64,000 bases of DNA from Tetradesmus obliquus (lineage: Eukaryota > Chlorophyta > Chlorophyceae > Sphaeropleales > Scenedesmaceae). Of this stretch, positions 42,101-51,120 are shown one piece after another. The number at the start of each line of letters is the position of its first letter. Position 1 is the first letter of the stretch. The notes beneath the pieces are model-generated. The model was not told the DNA's origin. It saw nothing but the letters and a program-made list of their open reading frames with translations, and did not search any database. Location: assembly GCA_030272155.1 (NCBI GenBank), contig CP126206.1, positions 3,771,001 through 3,835,000 of the forward strand, read 5' to 3'. Both the position numbers and the translations under genes were made by a program.

Positions 42101-42712
42101 CTGCTCACAAAGCTTCACTGTGTGCGGCCATGCCCCAGGCACTGATGTGATGCAGCTCAGCAACATGCACCGCAGAAGCACTGCAAAGCACAGCCCTGGC
42201 ACGGCAGCCAGTCATGTTCCTCTGCATGTGTCTGTATCGCACTGGGCCACTGACGCACGCCGTCTCCTGCCGCCTCCACGCGCCCCGCAGGCCGCAACAG
42301 CAACAGCAACCGCTCGCCGCTGCTGGGCGTGGGCCTGCCGGCTGCTGCTGCCGCTGCTGCTGCTGCTGCTGCCGCTGGGCTGGAGCGGCCCGGCTCTGTG
42401 TACCTGGAGCACTCGCTAGAAGACAGTGAGCTGCTGGTGATGAGGACAATGAGCGATTGGAGCCATGAAGGGCAGCAGCACGATGATGCGCACGGCTCTG
42501 CCGGCGGCAGCAGCAGCAGTATCTTAGAGCAGCAGCAGCAGCAGCAGCCGGGGGGCTCGTACCACCGCAGCCGGTCGACGAAGATGCCTCAGATTGATGA
42601 GGTGGAGGGGGAGGCAGGCAGTGAGGGGGAAGGAGAGGGAGAAGGAGAGGGAAGGGGGCAGCAGCAGCAGGGTGAGGCGCAGCAGCGGCAGCAGAGTGTG
42701 CCGCCTGCTTGA
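26100..42712 (+). CDS. CHASE-domain receptor-like protein kinase (TM-CHASE-TM-coiled coil-TKL-like kinase), 24-exon model
   Basis: Predicted membrane sensor that couples an extracellular CHASE ligand-binding domain to a cytosolic Ser/Thr kinase. Exons: 26100-26201, 26477-26638, 27352-27440, 27760-27805, 28377-28412, 28705-28788, 29654-29813, 30913-31063, 31920-32082, 33182-33331, 34378-34594, 34794-34939, 35193-35248, 35573-35627, 35896-35963, 36337-36442, 37160-37235, 37675-37771, 38308-38368, 38611-38701, 39115-39159, 39734-39911, 41500-41642, 42291-42712. All phases match and total 967 codons plus stop. TM1 is near residues 45-68. The CHASE part has VSPMGVIELIYPLNAATENG, GLGLDIFA, ARIPIFIANAS and FWGFATAISPMDDL. 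TM2 (AVLGAGIIGVLVGTILASWA) is near 350-370, then a coiled coil (RNAQLAETTAKLQEEKMRLDALL). Kinase: GKGTFGKVYKG from 484, VAVK (K504), HSDLKAQN (D654), DFG (678-680), MAPE, WELYTGRRAF. HSD replaces HRD. The C-terminal tail is Gln/Glu-rich. The start codon is the least certain part. Confidence 0.88.
26719..26940 (+). repeat. Echoes of CHASE-kinase exon 2, 3' edge
   Basis: The exon end gagcgtggccatggactgg|gtgagc (to 26638) recurs at about 26722-26740 and 26836-26850 with donors intact, and decayed at 26918-26938. These are short copies, 20-25 bp of exon each. Confidence 0.75.
28930..28976 (+). repeat. Echo of CHASE-kinase exon 6, 3' part
   Basis: A copy of the exon 6 end, encoding ATTENGLSLDIFAQ, is followed by CAG|gtgggg; the exon itself ends at 28788 with ATENGLGLDIFAQ. 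Confidence 0.8.
29124..29653 (+). repeat. Four echoes of CHASE-kinase exon 7, 5' part
   Basis: Copies of the exon start, CCCGCGCTGCGTGGCGGTGCG.., occur at about 29124, 29264, 29388 and 29545, before the exon proper at 29654. All lie behind ctg-rich acceptors (ttcacag, ctgcag, catag). Several continue through the codons for LEAHDIVLNGP. Spacing is about 110-160 bp, with long (CTG)n between copies (for example 29461-29520). Confidence 0.85.
29875..30530 (+). repeat. Four echoes of CHASE-kinase exon 7, 3' part
   Basis: The exon end encoding AVARIPIFIANASLSEDFGS, then NKT and the ACAC|gtgagtg donor (to 29813), recurs at about 29875-29943, 30050-30122, 30250-30320 and 30455-30528. Copies are roughly 75 bp, spaced 180-205 bp, and separated by a conserved downstream intron block (gtgtagtgtgcaca..). 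Poly-G runs at 30192-30198 and about 30332-30350 may be slippage sites. Confidence 0.87.
30540..30912 (+). repeat. Echoes of CHASE-kinase exon 8, 5' edge
   Basis: Copies of the start of exon 8 (TGCCCACCAACTGCAGTGC) occur at about 30671, 30769 and 30841, with a more diverged one near 30540. All precede the exon at 30913 and have gcag acceptors. Each covers about 45-50 bp, encoding PTNCSAPLCF. Confidence 0.83.
31076..31580 (+). repeat. Echoes of CHASE-kinase exon 8, 3' part and a gttgactgagg micro-repeat
   Basis: The exon end, encoding AGNDSRLDLFKQSNYRWA and followed by gtgagttgac, recurs at about 31165-31220, 31327-31421 and 31520-31580. The donor-adjacent intron sequence gggttgactga is itself tandemly repeated at 31075-31140 and after each echo. 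Confidence 0.83.
32190..32440 (+). repeat. Echoes of CHASE-kinase exon 9, 3' edge
   Basis: The exon end encoding TIHIANADWQ with CAG|gtgagg (to 32082) recurs at about 32193-32222 and 32322-32350, with decayed copies near 32412-32430 and 32490-32510. The intervening intron sequence (ctgcagttgccaag..) is repeated along with it. Confidence 0.82.
32588..33181 (+). repeat. Five echoes of CHASE-kinase exon 10, 5' part
   Basis: Copies of the exon start, GTGTTCCTGGAGCCTGC.. (VFLEPAAGWRPAWE), begin at about 32588, 32687, 32792, 32927 and 33045, before the exon proper at 33182. The last two read through EKGL before diverging. Spacing is 99-137 bp. Confidence 0.88.
33500..33836 (+). repeat. Two echoes of CHASE-kinase exon 10, 3' part (second TM segment)
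   Basis: About 85 bp encoding VLGAGIIGVLVGTILASWAQ and QQKLLGEVM with a donor recurs at 33502-33585 and 33752-33835. The TM-coding sequence is well kept. Each echo is followed by a further copy of the downstream intron (tgctggggaggctgctg..ggggcgatcagtggtg). Confidence 0.86.
33995..34377 (+). repeat. Three echoes of CHASE-kinase exon 11, 5' part (coiled coil)
   Basis: Partial copies of the exon start, gagcgcaacgcgcagctggc(a/t)gag, occur at about 33997, 34118 and 34243, before the exon at 34378. They encode diverged coiled-coil fragments such as NEQLAEATAKGQEEKMRLDS and are increasingly frameshifted upstream. Confidence 0.8.
36661..36957 (+). repeat. Two echoes of CHASE-kinase exon 16; the first is a complete in-frame cassette
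   Basis: At 36661-36714, 54 bp encoding LESLRLSSTSVPALHSYE lies between an acceptor (catgccag) and a donor (gtgcgt) and is phase-compatible with exon 16's phase-0 end. Inclusion would duplicate 18 residues. A second copy at about 36904-36957 lacks an acceptor. Confidence 0.78.
37310..37350 (+). repeat. Echo of CHASE-kinase exon 17, 3' edge
   Basis: This short copy (ctggacgcgggcgccttcctgctggcag|gtgcgg) repeats the end of exon 17 (to 37235). Further 3', at 37508-37674, the catcactgctgctg tract with (a)cactgtctc is tandemly repeated three times. Confidence 0.75.
39366..39733 (+). repeat. Echoes of CHASE-kinase exon 22, 5' part
   Basis: Copies encoding AFGITLWEL(H/Y) start at about 39369 and 39479, before the exon at 39734. 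All are preceded by cctgcag or ttgcag. The surrounding intron sequence (ctctcgccgccttaccctcaacccctgctgt) is duplicated as well. Confidence 0.86.
40010..40170 (+). repeat. Echo of CHASE-kinase exon 22, 3' part
   Basis: A diverged copy of the exon end (gctgggccaccaggtcac.., gagcgctgctggca..gactgggagaag..g|gtgagg) lies about 240 bp after the original (ending 39911). Its frame is broken by small indels. Confidence 0.78.
40428..41540 (+). repeat. Ten-copy tandem array of the CHASE-kinase exon 23 5' edge
   Basis: Acceptor plus the first 38 bp or so of exon 23, encoding (P/L)E(F/Y)SGVLSELLAM, starts at 40428, 40545, 40670, 40790, 40925, 41038, 41152, 41270, 41385 and 41500. The spacing is 113-135 bp, mostly near 117. 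The unit is the exon edge plus about 78 bp of intron containing a pyrimidine-rich tract and gcag. Only the tenth copy reads on into the rest of the exon (RAADPRRTPAISLL). The kinase's last helix region is thus preceded by nine decoy acceptors. Confidence 0.93.
41725..41930 (+). repeat. Two echoes of CHASE-kinase exon 23, 3' part
   Basis: The exon end encoding QQHELDDEKNDAFLAAAG with CAG|gtgcgg (to 41642) recurs at about 41728-41782 and 41868-41921, the second with D-to-Y and K-to-N type changes. Spacing is about 140 bp. Confidence 0.85.
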
Positions 42713-42755
42713 GCGCGCTGCTGCTGCTGCTGCTGTTGCTGCTTGATCTATACTG

Positions 42756-42873
42756 TCAGATTGATGAGGTGGATGGGGAGGCAGGCAGTGAGGGGGGCGG
42801 AGAGGCAGGGGAGGAGGAGGGGCAGCAGCAGGGGCAAGGGTGGCAGGGGCAGCAGGACATGCCGCCTGCGTGA
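42756..42873 (+). repeat. Echo of the CHASE-kinase terminal exon with stop codon
   Basis: This copy of the end of the coding region encodes QIDEVDGEAGSEGGGEAGEE..QDMPPA and a TGA at 42871-42873; the original stop is at 42710-42712. It could give an alternative C-terminus, but no clear acceptor precedes it. Confidence 0.78.
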
Positions 42874-42922
42874 GTGCGCCGAATCAGTGGGTCTGACTGC
42901 TGCTGATGCTGGACGCTTTATG

Positions 42923-42973
42923 TTTTTTTCTTCGAAGCAAGCAAGTTACAAGGGCTGACCTACATAACTGTGC
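42923..42973 (-). mobile_element. 51-bp LINE 3'-end stub with target-site duplication
   Basis: Read on the - strand this is the terminal 45 bp or so of the LINE at 55565-60272 plus a short A-tail (on + it reads ttttttt..gaagcaagcaagttacaagggctgacc). It is flanked by a 10-bp direct repeat ACGCTTTATG at 42913-42922 and 42974-42983. It is older than the satellite stubs, judging by mismatches. Confidence 0.82.
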
Positions 42974-43056
42974 ACGCTTTATGCTTCATGTATGTTGCTG
43001 CCTGCTTCTTTGTGTTGAGTGCTGAGCTTCAGCGCCTGCACAGCAGTACTGAGGTT

Positions 43057-43131
43057 TGGTATGTTGGCACTATCAATTCTCTGGTATGTTGGCACTATCA
43101 ACCCTAAACCCTAACCCTAAACCCTAAACCC
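43057..43131. repeat. Interstitial telomere-like tract next to a 20-bp direct repeat
   Basis: 43100-43131 reads AACCCTAAACCCTAACCCTAAA followed by CCCTAAACCC, a mixture of CCCTAAA and CCCTAA units, in the C-rich orientation. It is preceded by two copies of tggtatgttggcactatcaa, at about 43057 and 43083. It lies between the last gene and the satellite array. It is too short to be a working telomere. Confidence 0.85.
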
Positions 43132-43930
43132 AAGCACTGGTGAAGAGAGGCACTGCTATTACAACGTGTCTGCAAGGATTGTTCACAGCTTGGCAGGTTG
43201 CGGCGCATGATTCGGCCGTAATTGACTTGCTTATGAGGTGTGGTTGCAATGAGGTGTGGTTGCAATGATGTTTGAGGTCATTGGCGTGATTAAGGCGCAA
43301 AAATACTTCAGGCGCACTGCATATGGGCAATCCAGGTGCCAGCATAGGCCAGTGCGCTGTTCGGCAAGCTGCCACAGAAGGCCCTCACGGATTGCAATAC
43401 ACACTGGAGTTGTGACTGGGTTGGTGGCGCGCCGGCAGAGGTTTTGTCGTTTACTAATCACTCAATTGAAGGTTGAATGCACACACTGGGTATGTTTGGC
43501 AGATACAGGAGCCCGCGGTTGTGATTGTCTTGGTTGCTGCACAGCAGCTGTGCAAAGGATCGCTGCTTGCAGAGTTGCTGGTGTCCTGGTTGGCGCTGCC
43601 TGCGTGCGACTTGCTTGAAGCAGGCACACTGGTGTGTACAGCAGGGCTACTGGTGCCGCCACATGCAATGGCTATTAATTGCAGGTTGGCACGGGTGGAC
43701 GAATGGGATGTGGTCGTTGAACAATGTTTCAAATGTTATAACAAGTTGGTTTGTGTTGATTAATAATATAAAATGTCGTCGGAGCGACCGGGCTGAACCT
43801 AGCGGGTTGGCACGGGTGTCGGTCTACTGCCACTGGAAATTGGTTGGGCCTGCAAAAATACCTACTCGTCCGTTTGAGCTCGGACATTTTACCCACATGC
43901 ATGTGAAAACCTTAAATGAGTACGGGCGGA

Positions 43931-43957
43931 GGAGTTTTTTTTTAAGCAAGAAAGTTA
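43931..43957 (-). mobile_element. Micro LINE stub that distinguishes 342-bp from 308-bp monomers
   Basis: The first monomer carries ggag, T9 and AAGCAAGAAAGTTA, the last 14 bp of the LINE plus its tail on the - strand. It is flanked by GGGCGGA on both sides (43924-43930 and 43958-43964). Later 342-bp monomers carry the same insert with T6 and ..AAGTCA between GGGCGGAA repeats; 308-bp monomers have a single GGGCGGAA and no insert. Insert plus one duplication accounts for the 34-bp length difference. Confidence 0.75.
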
Positions 43958-45283
43958 GGGCGGAAACTCAAACGAAGCGCAGCGGCCCTCGAATAGTCCG
44001 GGCCGTTGCATTTTTAGCCTGCGCGCATACTTGGCCGTCCTGGACGAATGGGATGTGTTCGTTGAACAATGTTTAAAATGTTATAACAAGTTGGTCTGTG
44101 CTGATTAATAATATAAAATGTCGTCGGAGCGACCGGGCTGAACCTAGCAGGTTGGCACGGGTGTCGGTCCACTGCCACTGGAAATTGGTTGGGCCTGCAA
44201 AAATACCTACTCGTGCGTTTGAGCTCGGACATTTCACCCACATGCATGTGAGATCCTGCAGTGAGTAGGGGCGGAAACTCAAACGAAGCGCAGCGGCCCT
44301 CGAATAGTCCGGGCCGTTGCATTTTTAGCCGGCGCGCATACTTGGCCGTCCTGGACGAAAGGGATGTGTTCGTTGAACAATGTTTAAAATGTTATAACAA
44401 GTTGGTCTGTGTTGATAAATATAAAATGTCGTCGGAGCGACCGGGCTGAACCTAGCAGGTTGGCACGGGTGTCGGTCCTCTGCCACTGGAAATTGGATGG
44501 GCCTGCAAAAATACCTACTCGTCCGTTTTAGCTCGGACATTTCACCCACATGCATGTGAAAACCTTAAATGAGTACGGGCGGAAGATTTGTTTTTTAAGC
44601 AAGAAAGTCAGGGCGGAAACTCAAACGAAGCGCAGCGGCCCTCGAATAGTCCGGGCCGTTGCATTTTTAGCCTGCGCGCATACTTGGCCGTCCTGGACGA
44701 ATGGGATGTGTTCGTTGAACAATGTTTAAAATCTTATAACAAGTTGGTCTGTGTTGATAAATATAAAATGTCGTCGGAGCGACCGGGCTGAACCTAGCAG
44801 GTTGGCACGGGTGTCGGTCCACTGCCACTGGAAATTGGTTGGGCCTGCAAAAATACCTACTCGTGCGTTTGAGCTCGGACATTTCACCCACATGCATGTG
44901 AGATCCTTAAATGAGTAGGGGCGGAAACTCAAACGAAGCGCAGCGGCCCTCGAATAGTCCGGGCCGTTGCATTTTTAGCCGGCGCGCATACTTGGCCGTC
45001 CTGGACGAATGGGATGCGTTCGTTGAACAATGTTTAAAATGTTATAACAAGTTGGTCTGTGCTGATTAATAATATAAAATGTCGTCGGAGCGACCGGGCT
45101 GAACCTAGCAGGTTGGCACGGGTGTCGGTCCACTGCCACTGGAAATTGGTTGGGCCTGCAAAAATACCTACTCGTGCGTTTGAGCTCGGACATTTCACCC
45201 ACATGCATGTGAGATCCTTCAATGAGTAGGGGCGGAAGATCAAACGAAGCGCAGCGGCCCTCGAATAGTCCGGGCCGTTGCAA

Positions 45284-45514
45284 TTTTTTTTTTTTTTTTT
45301 TTTTTGAAGCAAGAAAGTTACAAGGGCTGACCTACATAACTGTGCACTTGCTCCACAAAAAGATCCATTGAGAGAGTGAGGCAACCTGTTCCGCACTCAC
45401 CCCACAGGTCTCTTGTACCAAGAGACGCTGTCACACGATCATGCAGACAGCCCCGAGCGGGGCAGCCCCGAAAGGCATCCAGGACCTGACCGAGTGCCCA
45501 GACTCCACTAAAAT
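45284..45514 (-). mobile_element. LINE 3'-end stub in satellite, copy 1
   Basis: Poly-T followed by the reverse complement of the last 210 bp or so of the LINE (ending ..cactaaaatc). It is flanked by CCGTTGCA on both sides. The same breakpoints in all copies of this type indicate one insertion later amplified with the satellite. Confidence 0.88.
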
Positions 45515-46825
45515 CCGTTGCATTTTTAGCCGGCGCGCATACTTGGCCGTCCTGGACGAATGGGATGTGTTCGTTGAACAATGTTTAAAATGTTATAACA
45601 AGTTGGTCTGTGTTGATAAATATAAAATGTCGTCGGAGCGACCGGGCTGAACCTAGCAGGTTGGCACGGGTGTCGGTCCACTGCCACTGGAAATTGGATG
45701 GGCCTGCAAAAATACCTACTCGTCCGTTTTAGCTCGGACATTTCACCCACATGCATGTGAAAACCTTAAATGAGTACGGGCGGAAGATTTGTTTTTTAAG
45801 CAAGAAAGTCAGGGCGGAAACTCAAACGAAGCGCAGCGGCCCTCGAATAGTCCGGGCCGTTGCATTTTTAGCCGGCGCGCATACTTGGCCGTCCTGGACA
45901 AATGGGATGTTTTCGTTGAACAATGTTTAAAATGTTATAACAAGTTGGTCTGTGTTGATAAATATAAAATGTCGTCGGAGCGACCGGGCTGAACCTAGCA
46001 GGTTGGCACGGGTGTCGGTCCTCTGCCACTGGAAATTGGATGGGCCTGCAAAAATACCTACTCGTCCGTTTTAGCTCGGACATTTCACCCACATGCATGT
46101 GAAAACCTTAAATGAGTACGGGCGGAAGATTTGTTTTTTAAGCAAGAAAGTCAGGGCGGAAACTCAAACGAAGCGCAGCGGCCCTCGAATAGTCCGGGCC
46201 GTTGCATTTTTAGCCTGCGCGCATACTTGGCCGTCCTGGACGAATGGGATGTGTTCGTTGAACAATGTTTAAAATCTTATAACAAGTTGGTCTGTGTTGA
46301 TAAATATAAAATGTCGTCGGAGCGACCGGGCTGAACCTAGCAGGTTGGCACGGGTGTCGGTCCACTGCCACTGGAAATTGGTTGGGCCTGCAAAAATACC
46401 TACTCGTGCGTTTGAGCTCGGACATTTCACCCACATGCATGTGAGATCCTGCAGTGAGTAGGGGCGGAAACTCGAACGAAGCGCAGCGGCCCTCGAATAG
46501 TCCGGGCCGTTGCATTTTTAGCCGGCGCGCATACTTGGCCGTCCTGGACGAATGGGATGCGTTCGTTGAACAATGTCTAAAATGTTATAACAAGTTGGTC
46601 TGTGCTGATTAATAATATAAAATGTCGTCGGAGCGACCGGGCTGAACCTAGCAGGTTGGCACGGGTGTCGGTCCACTGCCACTGGAAATTGGTTGGGCCT
46701 GCAAAAATACCTACTCGTGCGTTTGAGCTCGGACATTTCACCCACATGCATGTGAGATCCTTCAATGAGTAGGGGCGGAAGATCACACGAAGCGCAGCGG
46801 CCCTCGAATAGTCCGGGCCATTGCA

Positions 46826-47052
46826 TTTTTTTTTTTTTTTTTGAAGCAAGAAAGTTACAAGGGCTGACCTACATAACTGTGCACTTGCTCCACAAAAAGA
46901 TCCATTGAGAGAGTGAGGCAACCTGTTCCGCACTCACCCCACAGGTCTCTTGTACCAAGAGACGCTGTCACACGATCATGCAGACAGCCCCGAGCGGGGC
47001 AGCCCCGAAAGGCATCCAGGACCTGACCGAGTGCCCAGACTCCACTAAAATC
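46826..47052 (-). mobile_element. LINE 3'-end stub in satellite, copy 2
   Basis: Same breakpoints as the copy at 45284. The left flank reads CCATTGCA, a point change in the duplication. This copy is the empty-site counterpart of 62391-62858. Confidence 0.87.
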
Positions 47053-47228
47053 CGTTGCATTTTTAGCCGGCGCGCATACTTGGCCGTCCTGGACGAATGG
47101 GATGTGTTCGTTGAACAATGTTTAAAATGTTATAAAAAGTTGGTCTGTGTTGATAAATATAAATGTCGTCGGAGCGACCGGGCTGAACCTAGCAGGTTGG
47201 CACGGGTGTCGGTCCACTGCCACTGGAA

Positions 47229-47473
47229 TTTTTTTTTTTTTTTTTGAAGCAAGAAAATTACAAGGGCTGACCTACATAACTTTGCACTTGCTCCACAAAA
47301 AGATCCATTGAGAGAGTGAGGCAACCTGTTCCGCACTCACCCCACAGGTCTCTTGTACCAAGAGACGCTGTCACACGATCATGCAGACAGCCCCGTGCGG
47401 GGCAGCCCCGAAAGGCATCCAGGACCTGACCGAGTGCCCAGACTCCACTAAAATCACAGGTACGCAATGACGT
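47229..47473 (-). mobile_element. LINE 3'-end stub, independent insertion with a longer 5' end
   Basis: Poly-T, then the LINE 3' end extending about 20 bp further (through tacgcaatgacgt) than the CCGTTGCA-type stubs. It is flanked by CCACTGGAA at 47220-47228 and 47474-47482. A different target site and a different 5' truncation point make it a separate retrotransposition event. Confidence 0.88.
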
Positions 47474-49235
47474 CCACTGGAAATTGGATGGGCCTGCAAA
47501 AATACCTACTCGTCCGTTTGAGCTCGGACATTTCACCCACATGCATGTGAAATCCTTAAATGAGTACGGGCGGAAGATTTGTTTTTTAAGCAAGAAAGTC
47601 AGGGCGGAAACTCAAACGAAGCGCAGCGGCCCTCGAATAGTCCGGGCCGTTGCATTTTTAGCCTGCGCGCATACTTGGCCGTCCTGGACGAATGGGATGT
47701 GTTCGTTGAACAATGTTTAAAATGTTATAACAAGTTGGTCTGTGTTGATAAATATAAAATGTCGTCGGAGCGACCGGGCTGAACCTAGCAGGTTGGCACG
47801 GGTGTCGGTCCACTGCCACTGGAAATTGGTTGGGCCTGCAAAAATACCTACTCGTGCGTTTGAGCTCGGACATTTCACCCACATGCATGTGAGATTCTTA
47901 AATGAGTAGGGGCAAAAGATCAAACGAAGCGCAGCGGCCCTCGAATAGTCCGGGCCGTTGCATTTTTAGCCGGCGCGCATACTTGGCCGTCCTGGACGAA
48001 TGGGATGCGTTCGTTGAACAATGTTTAAAATGTTATAACAAGTTGGTCTGTGCTGATTAATAATATAAAATGTCGTCGGAGCGACCGGGCTGAACCTAGC
48101 AGGTTGGCACGGGTGTCGGTCCACTGCCACTGGAAATTGGTTGGGCCTGCAAAAATACCTACTCGTGCGTTTGAGCTCAGACATTTCACCCACATGCATG
48201 TGAGATCCTTAAATGAGTAGGGGCAAAAGATCAAACGAAGCGCAGCGGCCCTCGAATAGTCCGGGCCGTTGCATTTTTAGCCGGCGCGCATACTTGGCCG
48301 TCCTGGACGAAAGGGATGTGTTCGTTGAACAATGTTTAAAATGTTATAACAAGTTGGTTTGTGTTGATAAATATAAAATGTCGTCGGAGCGACCGGGCTG
48401 AACCTAGCAGGTTGGCACGGGTGTCGGTCCTCTGCCACTGGAAATTGGATGGGCCTGCAAAAATACCTACTCGTCCGTTTTAGCTCGGACATTTCACCCA
48501 CATGCATGTGAAAACCTTAAATGAGTACGGGCGGAAGATTTGTTTTTTAAGCAAGAAAGTCAGGGCGGAAACTCAAACGAAGCGCAGCGGCCCTCGAATA
48601 GTCCGGGCCGTTGCATTTTTAGCCTGCGCGCATACTTGGCCGTCCTGGACGAATGGGATGTGTTCGTTGAACAATGTTTAAAGTGTTATAACAAGTTGGT
48701 CTGTGTTGATAAATATAAAATGTCGTCGGAGCGACCGGGCTGAACCTAGCAGGTTAGCACGGGTGTCGGTCCACTGCCACTGGAAATTGGTTGGGCCTGC
48801 AAAAATACCTACTCGTGCGTTTGAGCTCGGACATTTCACCCACATGCATGTGAGATCCTTAAATGAGTAGGGGCGGAAACTCAAACGAAGCGCAGCGGCC
48901 CTCGAATAGTCCGGGCCGTTGCATTTTTAGCCGGCGCGCATACTTGGCCGTCCTGGACGAATGGGATGCGTTCGTTGAACAATGTTTAAAATGTTATAAC
49001 AAGTTGGTCTGTGCTGATTAATAATATAAAATGTCGTCGGAGCGACCGGGCTGAACCTAGCAGGTTGGCACGGGTGTCGGTCCACTGCCACTGGAAATTG
49101 GTTGGGCCTGCAAAAATACCTACTCGTGCGTTTGAGCTCGGACATTTCACCCACATGCATGTGAGATCCTTCAATGAGTAGGGGCGGAAGATCAAACGAA
49201 GCGCAGCGGCCCTCGAATAGTCCGGGCCGTTGCAA

Positions 49236-49466
49236 TTTTTTTTTTTTTTTTTTTTTTGAAGCAAGAAAGTTACAAGGGCTGACCTACATAACTGTGCACT
49301 TGCTCCACAAAAAGATCCATTGAGAGAGTGAGGCAACCTGTTCCGCACTCACCCCACAGGTCTCTTGTACCAAGAGACGCTGTCACACGATCATGCAGAC
49401 AGCCCCGAGCGGGGCAGCCCCGAAAGGCATCCAGGACCTGACCGAGTGCCCAGACTCCACTAAAAT
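49236..49466 (-). mobile_element. LINE 3'-end stub in satellite, copy 3 of the CCGTTGCA type
   Basis: Poly-T plus LINE 3' end with CCGTTGCA flanks. It marks the start of the regular 1887-bp higher-order units. Confidence 0.87.
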
Positions 49467-51120
49467 CCGTTGCATTTTTAGCCGGCGCGCATACTTGGCC
49501 GTCCTGGACGAATGGGATGTGTTCGTTGAACAATGTTTAAAATGTTATAACAAGTTGGTCTGTGTTGATAAATATAAAATGTCGTCGGAGCGACCGGGCT
49601 GAACCTAGCAGGTTGGCACGGGTGTCGGTCCACTGCCACTGGAAATTGGATGGGCCTGCAAAAATACCTACTCGTCCGTTTTAGCTCGGACATTTCACCC
49701 ACATGCATGTGAAAACCTTAAATGAGTACGGGCGGAAGATTTGTTTTTTAAGCAAGAAAGTCAGGGCGGAAACTCAAACGAAGCGCAGCGGCCCTCGAAT
49801 AGTCCGGGCCGTTGCATTTTTAGCCTGCGCGCATACTTGGCCGTCCTGGACAAATGGGATGTTTTCGTTGAACAATGTTTAAAATGTTATAACAAGTTGG
49901 TCTGTGTTGATAAATATAAAATGTCGTCGGAGCGACCGGGCTGAACCTAGCAGGTTGGCACGGGTGTCGGTCCTCTGCCACTGGAAATTGGATGGGCCTG
50001 CAAAAATACCTACTCGTCCGTTTTAGCTCGGACATTTCACCCACATGCATGTGAAAACCTTAAATGAGTACGGGCGGAAGATTTGTTTTTTAAGCAAGAA
50101 AGTCAGGGCGGAAACTCAAACGAAGCGCAGCGGCCCTCGAATAGTCCGGGCCGTTGCATTTTTAGCCTGCGCGCATACTTGGCCGTCCTGGACGAATGGG
50201 ATGTGTTCGTTGAACAATGTTTAAAGTGTTATAACAAGTTGGTCTGTGTTGATAAATATAAAATGTCGTCGGAGCGACCGGGCTGAACCTAGCAGGTTGG
50301 CACGGGTGTCGGTCCACTGCCACTGGAAATTGGTTGGGCCTGCAAAAATACCTACTCGTGCGTTTGAGCTCGGACATTTCACCCACATGCATGTGAAAAC
50401 CTTAAATGAGTACGGGCGGAAGATTTGTTTTTTAAGCAAGAAAGTCAGGGCGGAAACTCAAACGAAGCGCAGCGGCCCTCGAATAGTCCGGGCCGTTGCA
50501 TTTTTAGCCTGCGCGCATACTTGGCCGTCCTGGACGAATGGGATGTGTTCGTTGAACAATGTTTAAAATCTTATAACAAGTTGGTCTGTGTTGATAAATA
50601 TAAAATGTCGTCGGAGCGACCGGGCTGAACCTAGCAGGTTGGCACGGGTGTCGGTCCACTGCCACTGGAAATTGGTTGGGCCTGCAAAAATACCTACTCG
50701 TGCGTTTGAGCTCGGACATTTCACCCACATGCATGTGAGATCCTTAAATGAGTAGGGGCGGAAACTCAAACGAAGCGCAGCGGCCCTCGAATAGTCCGGG
50801 CCGTTGCATTTTTAGCCGGCGCGCATACTTGGCCGTCCTGGACGAATGGGATGCGTTCGTTGAACAATGTTTAAAATGTTATAACAAGTTGGTCTGTGCT
50901 GATTAATAATATAAAATGTCGTCGGAGCGACCGGGCTGAACCTAGCAGGTTGGCACGGGTGTCGGTCCACTGCCACTGGAAATTGGTTGGGCCTGCAAAA
51001 ATACCTACTCGTGCGTTTGAGCTCGGACATTTCACCCACATGCATGTGAGATCCTTCAATGAGTAGGGGCGGAAGATCAAACGAAGCGCAGCGGCCCTCG
51101 AATAGTCCGGGCCGTTGCAA

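Noticed and set aside
43100-43131. A true chromosome end
   Set aside because: Only about 32 bp of telomere-like repeat, flanked on both sides by more than 20 kb of other sequence.
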